A stretch of DNA of 64,000 nucleotides, from positions 25,318 through 89,317 of the forward strand of contig NHFP02000003.1 of assembly GCA_002172485.2 (NCBI GenBank). The letters run 5' to 3'. Made by a program: the position numbers and the translations under genes. The notes beneath the pieces are model-generated. The model did not search any database. It saw nothing but the letters and a program-made list of their open reading frames with translations, and was not told the DNA's origin. This document shows, one piece after another, positions 1 through 10,051 of this stretch. Source of the DNA: Crocinitomicaceae bacterium TMED114 (lineage in GTDB: Bacteria; Bacteroidota; Bacteroidia; Flavobacteriales_D; Sanyastnellaceae). How positions within the stretch are numbered: the first letter of the stretch is position 1; every line of letters starts with the position of its first letter.

Positions 1-2564
1 ATGGTGTTCATGCCCAGTGAGAGCGGCTGCGGATTGGCTTGGAACCAATTGCCGTTGGCCACGGTCTTCACCACGCGGTAGTTCGCACCACCATCCGGGA
101 GGGAGGTGACGTTGATCTCCAGCGTCTGCTGGCTGCCACTCGTCGGATCGGCGTTGGTGGTGAGCGTCACCACGTGCGGCCAGGTTCCGTTCGGACCGGC
201 ATCAATCAAGCTGCTGGCACTGAGGGCCAAGGAAGTAACAACGGGGTCACTGCACACGTCAGTGGCCTCGCCGGCTCCACCATTGGAGGCCAACCATGCA
301 GCAAGCTCGGCTTCATTGCCGGATCCATCGCACTCGACCGTCATGTCCATCGCCGCGCTGGCAATGGTCGGAGCCGTCGTGTCCTCAATGGTGAAGGTCG
401 CCGTGGTGGACGTGGCGTTGCCGCAATCGTCCGTTGCGGTGAAGATCACCGTGGCCGACCCCGTGGCACCGCAGAGGTCGCTCAGTCCGTCAAAATCGTT
501 GGTCCAGGTCAACTCGGCCGTACAGTTGTCGCTGGCCTCGGCACCACCGTTGTCGGCGAGCCATGCGTTGAGGGCAGCCGTGTTGCCGGCACCGTCGCAC
601 TCGACCGTCTGGTTGGCCGCAGCCACATCGATGGTCGGGTTGGTCTCGTCGCTCACCGTGATGATCTGATCGCAGCTCGTGCTGGAGGTCAGATTACAGT
701 GGTCGGTGGCCGTGATGGTCCACGTCCGGGTGATGGTGTAGCTGCCTTCGCAACCGTCGACTTGGACGTCGCTGTGCGTCAGGTCGGTGTCCAGCTCATC
801 GTCACAGTTGTCCGTGGCGGTGAACGTGGCCATGCCCAAAGCAGTGGTGCTGACGTCCGCAGCGCAGTTCTCGTCTGCGATCAGGTCGGCATCGGCCGGG
901 CAGGAAATCGTGACGGCCGGGGCCTCGCTGTCGATCAGGTTCACCACCTGGTCGTAGGTAGCAGACTCATTGTTGCAGTCGTCCACAGCCTTGTATGTGT
1001 GGATGAAGGAACCTGCACAGCTGCTGCTCACTTCGCTCACAGAGACGAGCACCACCTCAGCATCTCCGCAGAGGTCGGTAGCAGAAGCACCGTAGACAGC
1101 CGTGGCGTCATACAACGCGCAATCCACTTCCACCATGGCGTCAGCGGTGAGCGTCGGGGCTCCCGTATCCTCAATGGTGAAGGTCAGTTCAATCGTGCTT
1201 TGGTTGCCGCAGTCATCCGAAGCCGTAAAGATGACGTCGACCGTTCCGGTTTCACCGCAGCCATCGCTGAGGTCACCGTCTTCGTAGTCGTGGCTCCAGG
1301 ACACCGTTCCACAGTCGTCCATGGCTGTCGCACCACCTTGGGTAGCGAGGAAGTTGGCCAACTCGGTAGCGTTGCCTTGGCCGTCGCACTCCGCAGTGTA
1401 GTCCTCACCACCGGAAATGGTCGGGGCGACCAAGTCCACAACCGTAATGGTCTGGGTGTGGGCGATCATGTTGCCGGAGCAGTCCTCAGCGGTCCAAGTG
1501 CGGTCCACCTTGTAGCTGCCCGTGCAAGCCACATCGTACTGTTCACTCTGGCCCTGGTAGGTCACCACAGGCTCACCGTCGTCCGCTTCGCAGTTGTCGC
1601 TGGCCGTCACCGTGGCCACGGCAGGCTCGCCGTCGGCACAAGCCACGGTCACATCAGCCGGGGCATTGTCAAACGTGGGGTCCGTGGTGTCGTCGCGGGA
1701 GATGACCTGCTCCACGGTCAAGGCGTCGCCACAAGCGACATCGATGGACGTGTAGATGAGCGTCACGCTCGGTCCGTCCTCAGCACAGGGATCGACAGAA
1801 CCTGAGTTGCAGTCGATGTCGAGGAGAACGTCACCCTGGGCACCCTGAATGGCCTGCCCGTTGATCTGACCCTCGTAGCTGAACCAACCACCTGCACCGT
1901 CATTGCAGTTGCGGTCATTGGCCATTTCACCCACCTGGAAACCGAAGTATTCGCTGGAGGGGGCGTGGTTGAGGGTCAAGAGTGTACCGTCGAGGTCGCC
2001 CTCACCGGTCAAGTAGCTCAATCCGGGATTGAGGATGTAAATGGTCCAGCTGTCCGTGATGTCCGTCGTGACGGCGCAATTCTGGGCGTGCTTGAAACCG
2101 CCGTCCCAATCCGCACCGCCGACGCCTTGGTCGTACACGATGTTGACGTTGAGGATGGCATTCTCGTTGCCCGTCTGGTGGACTTGACCCGTGACTTGGG
2201 CCACGCCGTTTTCAAACTGGGTCAACGTGATGCCCTCGTCCGTTGGGACGAAGTAGCGGTCATCGTTCGGGTCGCCATCCACGTCAAAGAGGACAATGGC
2301 GCCGTCTTCACCCGTTCCTTCAGCGGTAGTGCCGTTGCAGCTGTTGAACGCGCTGCGCTGCTCACCGAGAATACAGGCGGTTGCGCCGCGGTTGGCCGTG
2401 ACAGTCACGTCACATTCCGTGGGCAAGTCACTCACGCATTGGACAGTGGAATTGCTGAGATTCGCATTGAATTCAATGGGATCTTCACATTGTGCACTTA
2501 CCCCCCAGCAGAAAAGGAGTGTGGCCAGACAGGTCAAGGGGACCCGGAGTAGATGTTGAAGCAT
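1..2564 (-). CDS. Secreted HYR-like repeat protein, 3' end outside the window
   Basis: The frame is open on the minus strand from an ATG at 2564 to the window edge (854 codons visible), so the C-terminus is missing. It starts with a signal peptide (MLQHLLRVPLTCLATLLFCW, cleavage likely after VSA). A beta-rich N-terminal region to about residue 230 is followed by HYR/Ig-like repeats with recurring TVECDGxGN, DNGGAxA and ATDDCGN elements and paired cysteines. Such repeats are known in large T9SS-exported adhesin-like proteins of Bacteroidota. The last visible 75 residues switch to another module (LTTNADPTSGSQQTLEINVT) that also occurs twice in the protein at 32924-35632. The surface or adhesive role is inferred from family and architecture; no catalytic domain is visible. 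Confidence 0.85.
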   Translation of the reverse strand, partial: MLQHLLRVPLTCLATLLFCWGVSAQCEDPIEFNANLSNSTVQCVSDLPTECDVTVTANRGATACILGEQRSAFNSCNGTTAEGTGEDGAIVLFDVDGDPNDDRYFVPTDEGITLTQFENGVAQVTGQVHQTGNENAILNVNIVYDQGVGGADWDGGFKHAQNCAVTTDITDSWTIYILNPGLSYLTGEGDLDGTLLTLNHAPSSEYFGFQVGEMANDRNCNDGAGGWFSYEGQINGQAIQGAQGDVLLDIDCNSGSVDPCAEDGPSVTLIYTSIDVACGDALTVEQVISRDDTTDPTFDNAPADVTVACADGEPAVATVTASDNCEADDGEPVVTYQGQSEQYDVACTGSYKVDRTWTAEDCSGNMIAHTQTITVVDLVAPTISGGEDYTAECDGQGNATELANFLATQGGATAMDDCGTVSWSHDYEDGDLSDGCGETGTVDVIFTASDDCGNQSTIELTFTIEDTGAPTLTADAMVEVDCALYDATAVYGASATDLCGDAEVVLVSVSEVSSSCAGSFIHTYKAVDDCNNESATYDQVVNLIDSEAPAVTISCPADADLIADENCAADVSTTALGMATFTATDNCDDELDTDLTHSDVQVDGCEGSYTITRTWTITATDHCNLTSSTSCDQIITVSDETNPTIDVAAANQTVECDGAGNTAALNAWLADNGGAEASDNCTAELTWTNDFDGLSDLCGATGSATVIFTATDDCGNATSTTATFTIEDTTAPTIASAAMDMTVECDGSGNEAELAAWLASNGGAGEATDVCSDPVVTSLALSASSLIDAGPNGTWPHVVTLTTNADPTSGSQQTLEINVTSLPDGGANYRVVKTVANGNWFQANPQPLSLGMNT

Positions 2565-2792
2565 GATAATATGAATTGGCTTTCGAGGATAAAATTAGAC
2601 GAGTCTTACACGGGTTATACACTCTTTTACAAACCCTTAGCGTCTACTTCGACGAACCTGCATTTTGCTCCGACAAGCCTCTAATCCAACCCCTTCAGCA
2701 GCGCCATAATTCGTAAACGTCGACCCTATAAGCCCATCTGTCCTTTTCTTGTATAACGCGGTGATGTCGCCACCGTCCCACGGTGTGGGCGC

Positions 2793-2800
2793 TACCTTTA
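2793..2800 (+). promoter_or_regulatory. -7 box (TACCTTTA) four bases before the E1 start
   Basis: TACCTTTA fits the Bacteroidota TAnnTTTG -7 element and ends four bases before the ATG at 2805. Transcription would start at or within a few bases of the start codon. No convincing -33 TTG was found. Confidence 0.45.
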
Positions 2801-2804
2801 CACC

Positions 2805-4883
2805 ATGGGTAAGAACTCTGGCAAGCGTTCCGAACAAGTCGATTCCTTGCTGAAGGATTGGGAACGCATGTGCACTGCGCGGGCCATGGCGGACCTTTAT
2901 GAGAGACACGCCAAACTGACCTCGAAGTATGTCCACGCTTGCGCCAATGGACACGAGGCCATTCAGATCGCCGCCGGAACCCGCCTTGGGCCCCAAGACT
3001 ATCTCTACGCGTACTACAGGGACGACGCCATCCTGCTCTCGCTGGGCATGACCCCGGAAGAGCTCATGCTCCAACTGTTCGCCAAAAAGACCGACCCCTT
3101 CAGCGGAGGACGCACCTATTATGGTCACCCTGCGCTCAAGCGGAACGGCTTCCCTCGAATTCCGCATAACAGTTCCGCCACGGGCATGCAAGCCATTCCG
3201 GCAGCTGGCGCTGCCATGGGGCTTCAATACCGCGAGAATCACGGGCTGGGACAAGAAGTGGAGGGCGACCACCCTCCGATGGTGCTCTGCTCGATCGGTG
3301 ATGCGGCCATGACCGAAGGCGAGGTGTCCGAGGCCCTGCACATGGCCACGCTGCGCCAACTGCCCATCCTGTTCCTCGTGCAGGACAATGAGTGGGACAT
3401 TTCAGCCCACAGCTCTGAAATCCGATTCGGAGATGCCACCGACTTCGCCAAAGGGTACCCGGGTCTCGAAACCCACTCTGTCGCTGGGCACGACCTGGCC
3501 GAAGCGCACGACGCAATGGACTGGGCCTTTCGTACCGTCCGGACCGAACGTCGACCGGTGCTGGTCCACGCCAAGGTCCCTTTGCTGGGGCACCACACCA
3601 GTGGCGTGCGGCGCGAGTGGTACCGAGACGACCTCGACGAGGCCAAACAACGGGACCCCCTCTCCCACTTGCGCGCGGCGTTGCTCCAAGCCGGGGTCAA
3701 GAAATCCGGCTTGAATGCCATTCAGGACGAATGCAGGGATCAGGTTGAAGCCGCTTTCCAACGGGCCCAAGCCGCTCCGGAACCCGACCCCGCCGACCTC
3801 CTTCCCACGGCGTTGGCACCGACTCCGGTGACCACTGAAACTGGACGAAGGGAAGGAGACGACACCGAGCCTCAAATCATGGTGGACCAAGCCTTGCACG
3901 CCATGTCCGAGGTGCTCGCGGCGGATGACCTCGCACTGTTGTACGGTCAAGACGTGGGCGGCCGACTCGGCGGCGTGTTCCGTGAGGCGGCCACCCTCGC
4001 CCAAAAGTTCGGCGACCACCGGGTCTTCAATACGCCCATCATGGAGGCCTTTATCGTCGGCAGCACAGTGGGTATGAGCGCTGTGGGGCTGAAGCCCATT
4101 GTCGAAATTCAATTCGCAGACTACCTCTGGCCTGGTCTGAACCAACTGTTCACCGAGCTGTCTCGCAGCCATTACCTCACCCACGGCCAATGGCCTGTAC
4201 ACAGCGTGATCCGGGTGCCCATCGGGGCGTATGGCTCTGGTGGTCCGTATCACAGCTCCAGCATCGAGAGCGTGTTGACTGCCATTCGCGGCATCAAGGT
4301 CGCCTACCCCAGTTGCGGTGCTGACTTAAAAGGGCTGCTCAAATCCGCCGTGGACGACCCCAATCCGGTGGTCGTTCTGGAGCACAAAGGCCTGTACTGG
4401 TCCAAAGTCCCCGGTACGGACGCCGCCAAGACGATCGAACCAGCAGAAGACTACCGTTTGCCTTTTGGAATGGCGAGGACAGTCCAGCCCTTGGGGGACG
4501 ACATCGGCACGGATTCCACGCTGGCCATCATCACCTACGGCCGCGGAGTCCATTGGGCACTGGAGGCCTCCAAGGCATGGCCCGGACGCGTGGAGATCTT
4601 GGACCTGCGAAGCTTGTCCCCTGTGGACGAGGCCGCCATCCTCGATAGCGCGGCCCGCTGTCACCGTTGTCTCGTGTTGACGGAAGAGCCCCCATTGGGC
4701 AGCTTCGCCCAGGCCCTCGCGGGCTTGATTTCGGACCGGGCCTTCGAACACCTCGACGCCCCAGTGCGCACGTTGGGCTCGATGGAGGTTCCCGCCATTC
4801 CGCTCAACGAGACCTTGGAAGCCGCCGTGTTGCCCAACGCTGAGAAGGTGGTTGCGGCGTGCCAGGAGCTCCTCGATTACTGA
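2805..4883 (+). CDS. 2-oxoacid dehydrogenase E1 component, fused alpha and beta subunits
   Basis: This is a 692-residue thiamine-diphosphate enzyme that decarboxylates a 2-oxoacid (pyruvate or branched-chain) and passes the acyl group to a lipoyl E2. Residues 1 to about 330 are the E1-alpha half, with the ThDP/Mg motif GDAAMTEGE near 165 and QDNEW near 194. Residues 350-692 are the E1-beta half, with TPIMEAFIVG, EIQFADY and the C-terminal transketolase domain (VLTEEPPLGSFAQAL). Most organisms encode the halves separately; single-chain fusions of this length are common in Bacteroidota. No E2 or E3 gene is adjacent, so the substrate cannot be told from context. The start agrees with the -7 box four bases upstream. 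Confidence 0.93.
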   Translation: MGKNSGKRSEQVDSLLKDWERMCTARAMADLYERHAKLTSKYVHACANGHEAIQIAAGTRLGPQDYLYAYYRDDAILLSLGMTPEELMLQLFAKKTDPFSGGRTYYGHPALKRNGFPRIPHNSSATGMQAIPAAGAAMGLQYRENHGLGQEVEGDHPPMVLCSIGDAAMTEGEVSEALHMATLRQLPILFLVQDNEWDISAHSSEIRFGDATDFAKGYPGLETHSVAGHDLAEAHDAMDWAFRTVRTERRPVLVHAKVPLLGHHTSGVRREWYRDDLDEAKQRDPLSHLRAALLQAGVKKSGLNAIQDECRDQVEAAFQRAQAAPEPDPADLLPTALAPTPVTTETGRREGDDTEPQIMVDQALHAMSEVLAADDLALLYGQDVGGRLGGVFREAATLAQKFGDHRVFNTPIMEAFIVGSTVGMSAVGLKPIVEIQFADYLWPGLNQLFTELSRSHYLTHGQWPVHSVIRVPIGAYGSGGPYHSSSIESVLTAIRGIKVAYPSCGADLKGLLKSAVDDPNPVVVLEHKGLYWSKVPGTDAAKTIEPAEDYRLPFGMARTVQPLGDDIGTDSTLAIITYGRGVHWALEASKAWPGRVEILDLRSLSPVDEAAILDSAARCHRCLVLTEEPPLGSFAQALAGLISDRAFEHLDAPVRTLGSMEVPAIPLNETLEAAVLPNAEKVVAACQELLDY

Positions 4884-4976
4884 GCCCATCCCGCCCCAGA
4901 GGACCTCAGGACCCGAAGCGGGCACGGAGGCGAGTTTCCGATGAACCTTCAAGGGACCTCGGATGTTTTTCTCTAG

Positions 4977-6050
4977 ATGCCGCAAACCCCCTCGGACTCA
5001 ACTGCTGCTTCAGCTCCGCTGAAAACCCACCCTTGCCACGTGCAACAGGTGCGGCGCCTGACGTCCGAAAGCGTCCTGGTCACTTTGGACCCAGGTGACG
5101 CCCTTCCTGCTTTCAGGCACGAACCTGGGCAACAGGTGACCTTCTGCTTGACCCTGTCGGAGCGCACCTGCTACCGCAGCTACAACTTGGTGAATTCACC
5201 TGAAGGCTTGCCCCAAGTCGCAGTCAAGCAAGTCGCCCGTGGTGGGGCCTCGCAGTTCTTTACGCGCGAACTCAAGCCAGGCGATGTGCTGCAGGTAGCG
5301 CCGCCAGAAGGCGACCTCTACCCTGCCCGTCTGGACGACGCACCGCACCACATGCTGCTGTTTGCTGCGGGCAGTGGGATTACCCCGCTGTACTCTGTGG
5401 CCCGACACGCCCTGCGCGCCCGACCCGATCACCGAGTAACCCTCTTTTACGCCAACCGCTCCACGCGCCATATCATGTTCCGCCGAGAACTCGATCAACT
5501 GGCGGTTTCACCCCGCTTGGAGGTCTTTCACATCCTCGGGGATGGGGGCACAGGCGATGCCAACAGCTCAGGCCGCCTCGATGCCGACCGCGTGGCCGGG
5601 CTCCTGGCCCAATTCGGCCACCCCAATATGGACGAATGCGCCTTTGTGAGCGGCCCTGAAGGATTCAAGGAAGCGGTCTTTGCCGGACTGCGCGACGCGG
5701 CTCCAATGCTGGAAGTCCGCGACTTCTGCTTCGGCCGGCAGCCCCACCGCCACCCGGAGGACCCCACGGACCACCGCCACGGCGTCAACATCCACATCGT
5801 CAAGGACGGGACGACACGACACATCCAAGGCGTACCGCGACACCTGACCCTGCTCGAAGCCGCGGACCGCGCTGGAGTGGAGGTACCGGCCGAGTGTCGT
5901 GGTGGCATTTGCCACCGTTGCAAAGCCAAACTGCTCGACGGGCGGACGGTCTCCGGGCCACGCGAATTGCAGCGCACCCCGCCGGCAGGGTACATCCTGT
6001 GCTGCCAGGAGCGCCCAGCGAGCGACGAAATCACCTTGGACCTCGGCTGA
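4977..6050 (+). CDS. Ferredoxin-NADP reductase-type flavoprotein with C-terminal 2Fe-2S domain
   Basis: The 357-residue protein has the PaaE/phenol-hydroxylase reductase order. An FAD-binding barrel (RSYNLVNSP near 62) is followed by an NAD(P)-binding domain (AAGSGITPLYS near 130) and a plant-type [2Fe-2S] domain near 300-345 with ligands in CRGGICHRC and a distal Cys in ILCCQ. It would move electrons from NAD(P)H through FAD to the cluster and on to an oxygenase or desaturase. No oxygenase lies nearby, so the partner is unknown. It begins 93 bases after the E1 gene. Its stop abuts the lolA stop exactly (TGA|TCA). Confidence 0.88.
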   Translation: MPQTPSDSTAASAPLKTHPCHVQQVRRLTSESVLVTLDPGDALPAFRHEPGQQVTFCLTLSERTCYRSYNLVNSPEGLPQVAVKQVARGGASQFFTRELKPGDVLQVAPPEGDLYPARLDDAPHHMLLFAAGSGITPLYSVARHALRARPDHRVTLFYANRSTRHIMFRRELDQLAVSPRLEVFHILGDGGTGDANSSGRLDADRVAGLLAQFGHPNMDECAFVSGPEGFKEAVFAGLRDAAPMLEVRDFCFGRQPHRHPEDPTDHRHGVNIHIVKDGTTRHIQGVPRHLTLLEAADRAGVEVPAECRGGICHRCKAKLLDGRTVSGPRELQRTPPAGYILCCQERPASDEITLDLG

Positions 6051-6731
6051 TCAGAACCGGTTGTCAATGACGGTCGTGCCGGGGTACTTGGCGGCGTCAA
6101 ACGTGAACGCCCCTTCGGGCACCAGCCCATTGCCTTCAAAGGACGCAATCCGGTACACCACATCGGTGCCCTCGCGCCCTTTGACAATCAGCTGAACCAC
6201 CTCCAGCTCCTCCGCATCGATGAAACACTGGATGGTGTGGAAACCTTTGTCCTCTGCGCCTTCTGGATGAAGGTCAATGCGGGTGAACGTCTCTCCGTCC
6301 AACGTGGCATCCCCTTTGAAGACCTTCTTGAATCCGTCCTCCCAGATGGTGAACATCTTGGCCGGGTCGATGCCGTCTTCGGCGATGACCTCCGCGTCAT
6401 CGATGTAGCATTCGCCCATCTCCGGCTCGTAGGTCCACACCGTCATGCCATCGCTGATGATGGTGTATTCCCCAAGCTGCAAATGGTAGCGCTCCCCTGC
6501 GACCCAGACCTCGCCCGCCTGCTCCATTTCGAAGTCGCTCTGGCGGTCGATCATCGTCGACACGTATTCCGCGTGGACCGTAGAATAGCCCTTCATGGCC
6601 GCACTGACCTCGGCCAATAGCGCATCAGCTGCCGGGTCAGACTGTGCCAAACTGCTCCAGGACAACGCACTGATGGACAGGACAAAAACCAAAGAAAGGC
6701 ACGCGGATGGCGTCGAAGTCAGACGGGTCAT
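6051..6731 (-). CDS. lolA: Outer-membrane lipoprotein carrier protein LolA-like
   Basis: A 226-residue periplasmic protein with a signal peptide (cleavage near SLAQ-SDP). The mature part follows the LolA fold: AEYVSTMIDRQ, GEVWVAGERYHLQLG, ISDGMTVWTYEPEMGE and a C-terminal DVVYRIASFEGN. LolA carries lipoproteins from the inner to the outer membrane. It lies 12 bases downstream of ftsK, an arrangement common in Bacteroidota, so it is probably cotranscribed. A TAATTTCG box spans the ftsK stop seven bases before this ATG and could also give a separate short transcript. Confidence 0.85.
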   Translation of the reverse strand: MTRLTSTPSACLSLVFVLSISALSWSSLAQSDPAADALLAEVSAAMKGYSTVHAEYVSTMIDRQSDFEMEQAGEVWVAGERYHLQLGEYTIISDGMTVWTYEPEMGECYIDDAEVIAEDGIDPAKMFTIWEDGFKKVFKGDATLDGETFTRIDLHPEGAEDKGFHTIQCFIDAEELEVVQLIVKGREGTDVVYRIASFEGNGLVPEGAFTFDAAKYPGTTVIDNRF

Positions 6732-6743
6732 GTGGGGGCGAAA

Positions 6744-9485
6744 TTACGCGGTGGGTTCTTCTTCAGAACCACTCCCACGCAACAACTGTTCCAAAGCCGC
6801 TTCATCCGGCACCAACACCTTGCGGGCCTTGGAGCCTTCGAAGGGGCCGATGATCCCCGCGGCCTCCAATTGGTCCACCAGGCGACCCGCCCGGTTGTAG
6901 CCCAACTTGAGCTTGCGCTGGAGCAACGAAGTCGAGCCTTGTTGGTGCAGGACCAGGATGCGGGCCGCCTCCTCGAACATGCTGTCCCGCTCCTCCTTGG
7001 AGATGTCCGCCATCTGTTCGCTGTGTTCGTCGGGGACCTCAGGCAGCATCAGCGCCTCGGGGTAGCCCCGCTGCGAGCCGATGAAGTCGGTGATGGCCTC
7101 CACCTCCGGGGTGTCGACAAAGCCGCATTGCAGGCGAATCAGGTCGTTGCCCGTAGACAGCAACATGTCACCCCGGCCGATGAGTTGGTCAGCGCCGCCG
7201 GCGTCGAGGATGGTTCGGCTGTCGACCTTGGAGGTCACGCGGAAGGCCACGCGGCCCGGGAAGTTGGCCTTGATCGTACCGGTGATGATGTTGACCGACG
7301 GACGCTGGGTGGCGATGATTAAGTGAATGCCAATGGCCCGCGCCAACTGTGCCAGGCGGGCGATGGGCATCTCCACCTCCTTGCCCGCGGTCATGATCAG
7401 GTCGGCGAACTCATCGATGACCAGCACGATGTAAGGCAGGTAGCGGTGGCCGTTCTCCGGGTTCAGCTTGCGCCGGACGAACTTGGCATTGTATTCCTTG
7501 AGGTTGCGGCACTGGGCGTTCTTGAGCAGCTCGTACCGCTGGTCCATCTCGAGGCAGAGTGACTTGATGGTGCGGACCACCTGGCTGTTGTCGGTGATGA
7601 TGGCTTCCTCAGTATCGGGCAGCTTGGCGAGGTAGTGGCGTTCGATGTGGTTGAAGAGGGTCAATTCCACCTTCTTCGGGTCGACCAGGACGAGCTTCAG
7701 CTGGCTCGGGTGCTTCTTGTAGAGCAGGGAGACCAGCATCGCATTGAGGCCAACCGACTTGCCCTGACCGGTCGCACCGGCCATGAGCATGTGCGGCATC
7801 TTGGCCAGATCGAAAACGTAAGTCTCGTTCGAAATCGTCTTGCCGATGGCAATGGGCAAGGCCGCATCGCTGTTCTGGAACTTGTCGCTGGCAATGAGCG
7901 AGCGCATGCTGACGATGTCCGGGTTGGAATTCGGCACTTCGATGCCGATGGTGCCGCGGCCCGGAATCGGCGCGATGATGCGGATTCCGAGGGCAGCAAG
8001 GCTGAGTGCGATGTCGTCCTCGAGGTTCTTGATCTTGGAAATGCGGACGCCGGGTGCCGGCACCAGCTCGTAGAGGGTCACTGTCGGCCCGATGGACGCC
8101 TTGATGCTCGCGATGTTGATGCCGTAGTTCTCGAGGGTGTCCTCGATGCGCTTCTTGTTGGCTTCGAGCTCCTCGGGACTCACCTCCGTCTTGCCCGAAC
8201 CGTGGGCAGCGAGGAGGTCAATGTTGGGCAATTCAAAGCGGCTGAGGTCCAGCGTCGGATCGTATTCCCCAAAAGCCTGCACCTTGGCGTCGATTTCATC
8301 CTCCGTGAGGGTGGCCTCCTCTTCGGCCACTTCCACCTCCATGGTGGTCGTGCTCTCCTCGGGTGCGGACACCGGGTCAGGCTCCTTCGCCACGACCGGC
8401 TCCGGCGCAGGTTCCGGCTCTGGAACAGGTTCTTGCTCGGGGAGCACTTCAGGTTCAGGCGTCACGGGCTCTGCCTCAGATTCTGGGGCAACATGCAGTG
8501 GCGTCTCGGCATCCGAACGGGGTTCGCCGTCCGGCGTCCCTTCCGAGGGATCGCCTTCCCAGCCGGTTTCTTCCTCTTTGGCCAACTCCCGGGCCGTCTT
8601 GTTGCGGGGACGCTCTGCCACTGCGGATCCCTCTTCTTCCCAAGCTTCTTCCCGGGCAAAGAAATCGCCAAGGAAAGTCGCGACGCCCGGCTGCAAAACG
8701 GCCCAGATGGTGTACCCGACCGTCAAGGCCAAAACGGATCCGAGCACGCCCAGGGTAAACCGGCTCCACTGCGTCAACCAGAGCCCCACGGCGCCCACGA
8801 CATGGTCGTCGCCCCACCCCGTGACCAGTCCGGTCTCCATGTCAAAGCTGAGCGTGAGCAGGCCCGCAGTCCAAGGAAGCAGAATGGCGGCCGCCAACAC
8901 GCTTCGGAAAGCGCGGCCCAGGGCGAGCGAACGCTGGGTGGCAAACTGTTGGGTACCGGCTGCCACGAGCCACACTCCGAACAAGGGTGCGGCGATGCCG
9001 AAGCCACCCCGCATGAAGGTGAAGGCCCAACGTGCCCCCAAGGCACCCAGCCAGTTGTGGTAGCTCCCTGCGCCCGGTGCGGTTTCCGTCAACAAGAGGC
9101 GGATGTCACCGCCGCCCACCACCAATGCGCTGACGCCTGCGAGGGCCATGAACCCTCCCAGGGCCATGGCCAGAATTCCAGAGATTTGCTTGAATCGCGG
9201 GTCTTGCAGCCACATCAGGCGGGCCTGCCAACGGGATTGGCGCTCTTCCCGCGCCTGCAACCGCTCAGCTCGGCGTGCCTCGCGTTGTCGTTGACGCTCC
9301 TCTTTGCGGTCTGAAGCCGTCACTTTGGACTTCCCCTTGCCCGATCCTTTCGGCTTCTTCGCCTTGGATGCCACTTTTTCCGCCACCATCACATCGTCAG
9401 CATTGAGCCTGCGGTTCCGGGGACGCGGCGCGGGCTTTGCCTTGGATCGCTTGGATCGGCGGGGCTTGGAGGAACTTTGCGACAT
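6744..9485 (-). CDS. ftsK: DNA translocase FtsK
   Basis: The 913-residue protein pumps DNA at the division septum and helps resolve chromosome dimers. A very basic N-terminal tail (about 100 residues, [12 protein letters not shown]) precedes four or five membrane segments (100-290). An acidic Glu/Pro-rich linker follows (290-400), then the motor. Walker A is GATGQGKS near 570, Walker [12 protein letters not shown] near 690, and a gamma winged-helix DNA-binding domain closes the chain ([20 protein letters not shown]). The start follows a TACTTTCG -7 box by five bases, with a TTG 22 bases upstream of the box, and no ribosome-binding site is visible. Confidence 0.96.
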   Translation of the reverse strand: MSQSSSKPRRSKRSKAKPAPRPRNRRLNADDVMVAEKVASKAKKPKGSGKGKSKVTASDRKEERQRQREARRAERLQAREERQSRWQARLMWLQDPRFKQISGILAMALGGFMALAGVSALVVGGGDIRLLLTETAPGAGSYHNWLGALGARWAFTFMRGGFGIAAPLFGVWLVAAGTQQFATQRSLALGRAFRSVLAAAILLPWTAGLLTLSFDMETGLVTGWGDDHVVGAVGLWLTQWSRFTLGVLGSVLALTVGYTIWAVLQPGVATFLGDFFAREEAWEEEGSAVAERPRNKTARELAKEEETGWEGDPSEGTPDGEPRSDAETPLHVAPESEAEPVTPEPEVLPEQEPVPEPEPAPEPVVAKEPDPVSAPEESTTTMEVEVAEEEATLTEDEIDAKVQAFGEYDPTLDLSRFELPNIDLLAAHGSGKTEVSPEELEANKKRIEDTLENYGINIASIKASIGPTVTLYELVPAPGVRISKIKNLEDDIALSLAALGIRIIAPIPGRGTIGIEVPNSNPDIVSMRSLIASDKFQNSDAALPIAIGKTISNETYVFDLAKMPHMLMAGATGQGKSVGLNAMLVSLLYKKHPSQLKLVLVDPKKVELTLFNHIERHYLAKLPDTEEAIITDNSQVVRTIKSLCLEMDQRYELLKNAQCRNLKEYNAKFVRRKLNPENGHRYLPYIVLVIDEFADLIMTAGKEVEMPIARLAQLARAIGIHLIIATQRPSVNIITGTIKANFPGRVAFRVTSKVDSRTILDAGGADQLIGRGDMLLSTGNDLIRLQCGFVDTPEVEAITDFIGSQRGYPEALMLPEVPDEHSEQMADISKEERDSMFEEAARILVLHQQGSTSLLQRKLKLGYNRAGRLVDQLEAAGIIGPFEGSKARKVLVPDEAALEQLLRGSGSEEEPTA

Positions 9486-9490
9486 TGCAT

Positions 9491-9498
9491 CGAAAGTA
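9491..9498 (-). promoter_or_regulatory. -7 box (TACTTTCG) five bases before ftsK
   Basis: On the minus strand TACTTTCG ends five bases before the ftsK ATG, with a TTG (possible -33) 22 bases upstream of it. The predicted transcript is essentially leaderless. Several other genes in the window share the geometry. Confidence 0.5.
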
Positions 9499-9579
9499 GG
9501 TGGACACCCTTCGCCGACGGCAAGTCCGACCTTTGCTTTTCCACAAGGAAGATTGGACGCCGGATTGGAAAGGAATCCC

Positions 9580-9587
9580 TATCTTTG
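9580..9587 (+). promoter_or_regulatory. -7 promoter box TATCTTTG of the rpmG operon
   Basis: TATCTTTG is an exact match to the Bacteroidota -7 consensus and lies 19 bases before the rpmG ATG. A TTG at 9553-9555 is a possible -33 element, although the 24-base spacing is long. It would drive rpmG, the DUF4295 gene, ftsY, rimO and queE. Confidence 0.55.
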
Positions 9588-9606
9588 CCCTCCATTTTCC
9601 CGGACC

Positions 9607-9789
9607 ATGGCGAAGAAAGGCAACCGCGTACAAGTCATCCTCGAGTGCACCGAGCACAAAGAATCGGGCATGCCCGGCACGTCCCGTTACGTCACGACGA
9701 AGAACCGCAAAAACACGCCAGAGCGCATCGAGTTGAAGAAGTACAACCCGATCCTCCGCAAGATGACGGTCCACAAGGAGATCAAGTAA
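9607..9789 (+). CDS. rpmG: 50S ribosomal protein bL33
   Basis: The 60-residue protein has the bL33 pattern: [18 protein letters not shown], then [20 protein letters not shown] and a basic C-terminus. It binds 23S rRNA near the E site. The first strand reads VILECTEH and the later zinc-type CxxC is absent, so this is the zinc-free form. The start is the ATG directly before AKKGNR; upstream in-frame codons belong to non-coding sequence. In many Bacteroidota rpmB precedes rpmG; here ftsK lies divergently upstream instead. Confidence 0.97.
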   Translation: MAKKGNRVQVILECTEHKESGMPGTSRYVTTKNRKNTPERIELKKYNPILRKMTVHKEIK

Positions 9790-9806
9790 TCCCGAACTGA
9801 TACACC

Positions 9807-9959
9807 ATGGCTAAGAAGACCGTCGCATCGCTCCAAAAAGGAGGAGGTAAGCAGCACACCATGTGCATCAAGATGTACAAGAGCCCCAAGACGGGCGCCT
9901 ACGCCTTCCGCCAGGAAGTCGTTCACAACGACGAAGTCAAGGCTTGGTTCGCGAACTGA
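9807..9959 (+). CDS. DUF4295 family small basic protein
   Basis: This 50-codon protein (MAKKTVASLQKGGGKQHTMC, ending AYAFRQEVVHNDEVKAWFAN) matches the short DUF4295 family found between rpmG and ftsY in Bacteroidota. It begins 17 bases after rpmG. The constant position beside a ribosomal protein gene and the basic composition suggest a ribosome-associated role, but no function is established. It is easily missed because of its length. Confidence 0.9.
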   Translation: MAKKTVASLQKGGGKQHTMCIKMYKSPKTGAYAFRQEVVHNDEVKAWFAN

Positions 9960-10038
9960 ACCTTTTGACCTGATGCCCACAGGGCGCACGAGGGCCGTCT
10001 TCCACACCCGGAGGCCGGCCCTCGTTGCGTCCGCCCCT

Positions 10039-10046
10039 TATCTTCC
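10039..10046 (+). promoter_or_regulatory. Possible -7 box (TATCTTCC) five bases before ftsY
   Basis: TATCTTCC partly fits TAnnTTTG and ends five bases before the ftsY ATG. It may give an internal leaderless promoter within the ribosomal-protein/ftsY operon. Confidence 0.3.
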
Positions 10047-10051
10047 ACCAC

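Noticed and set aside
39-1805. 588-codon plus-strand open frame
   Set aside because: It lies antisense to a clear secreted repeat protein with a signal peptide and conserved Cys-containing repeats. The composition (Val/Gly/Arg/His) is typical of a shadow frame in GC-rich DNA.
7635-9314. 559-codon plus-strand frame opposite ftsK
   Set aside because: The minus-strand product is FtsK with all motor motifs; the antisense frame shows no domain.
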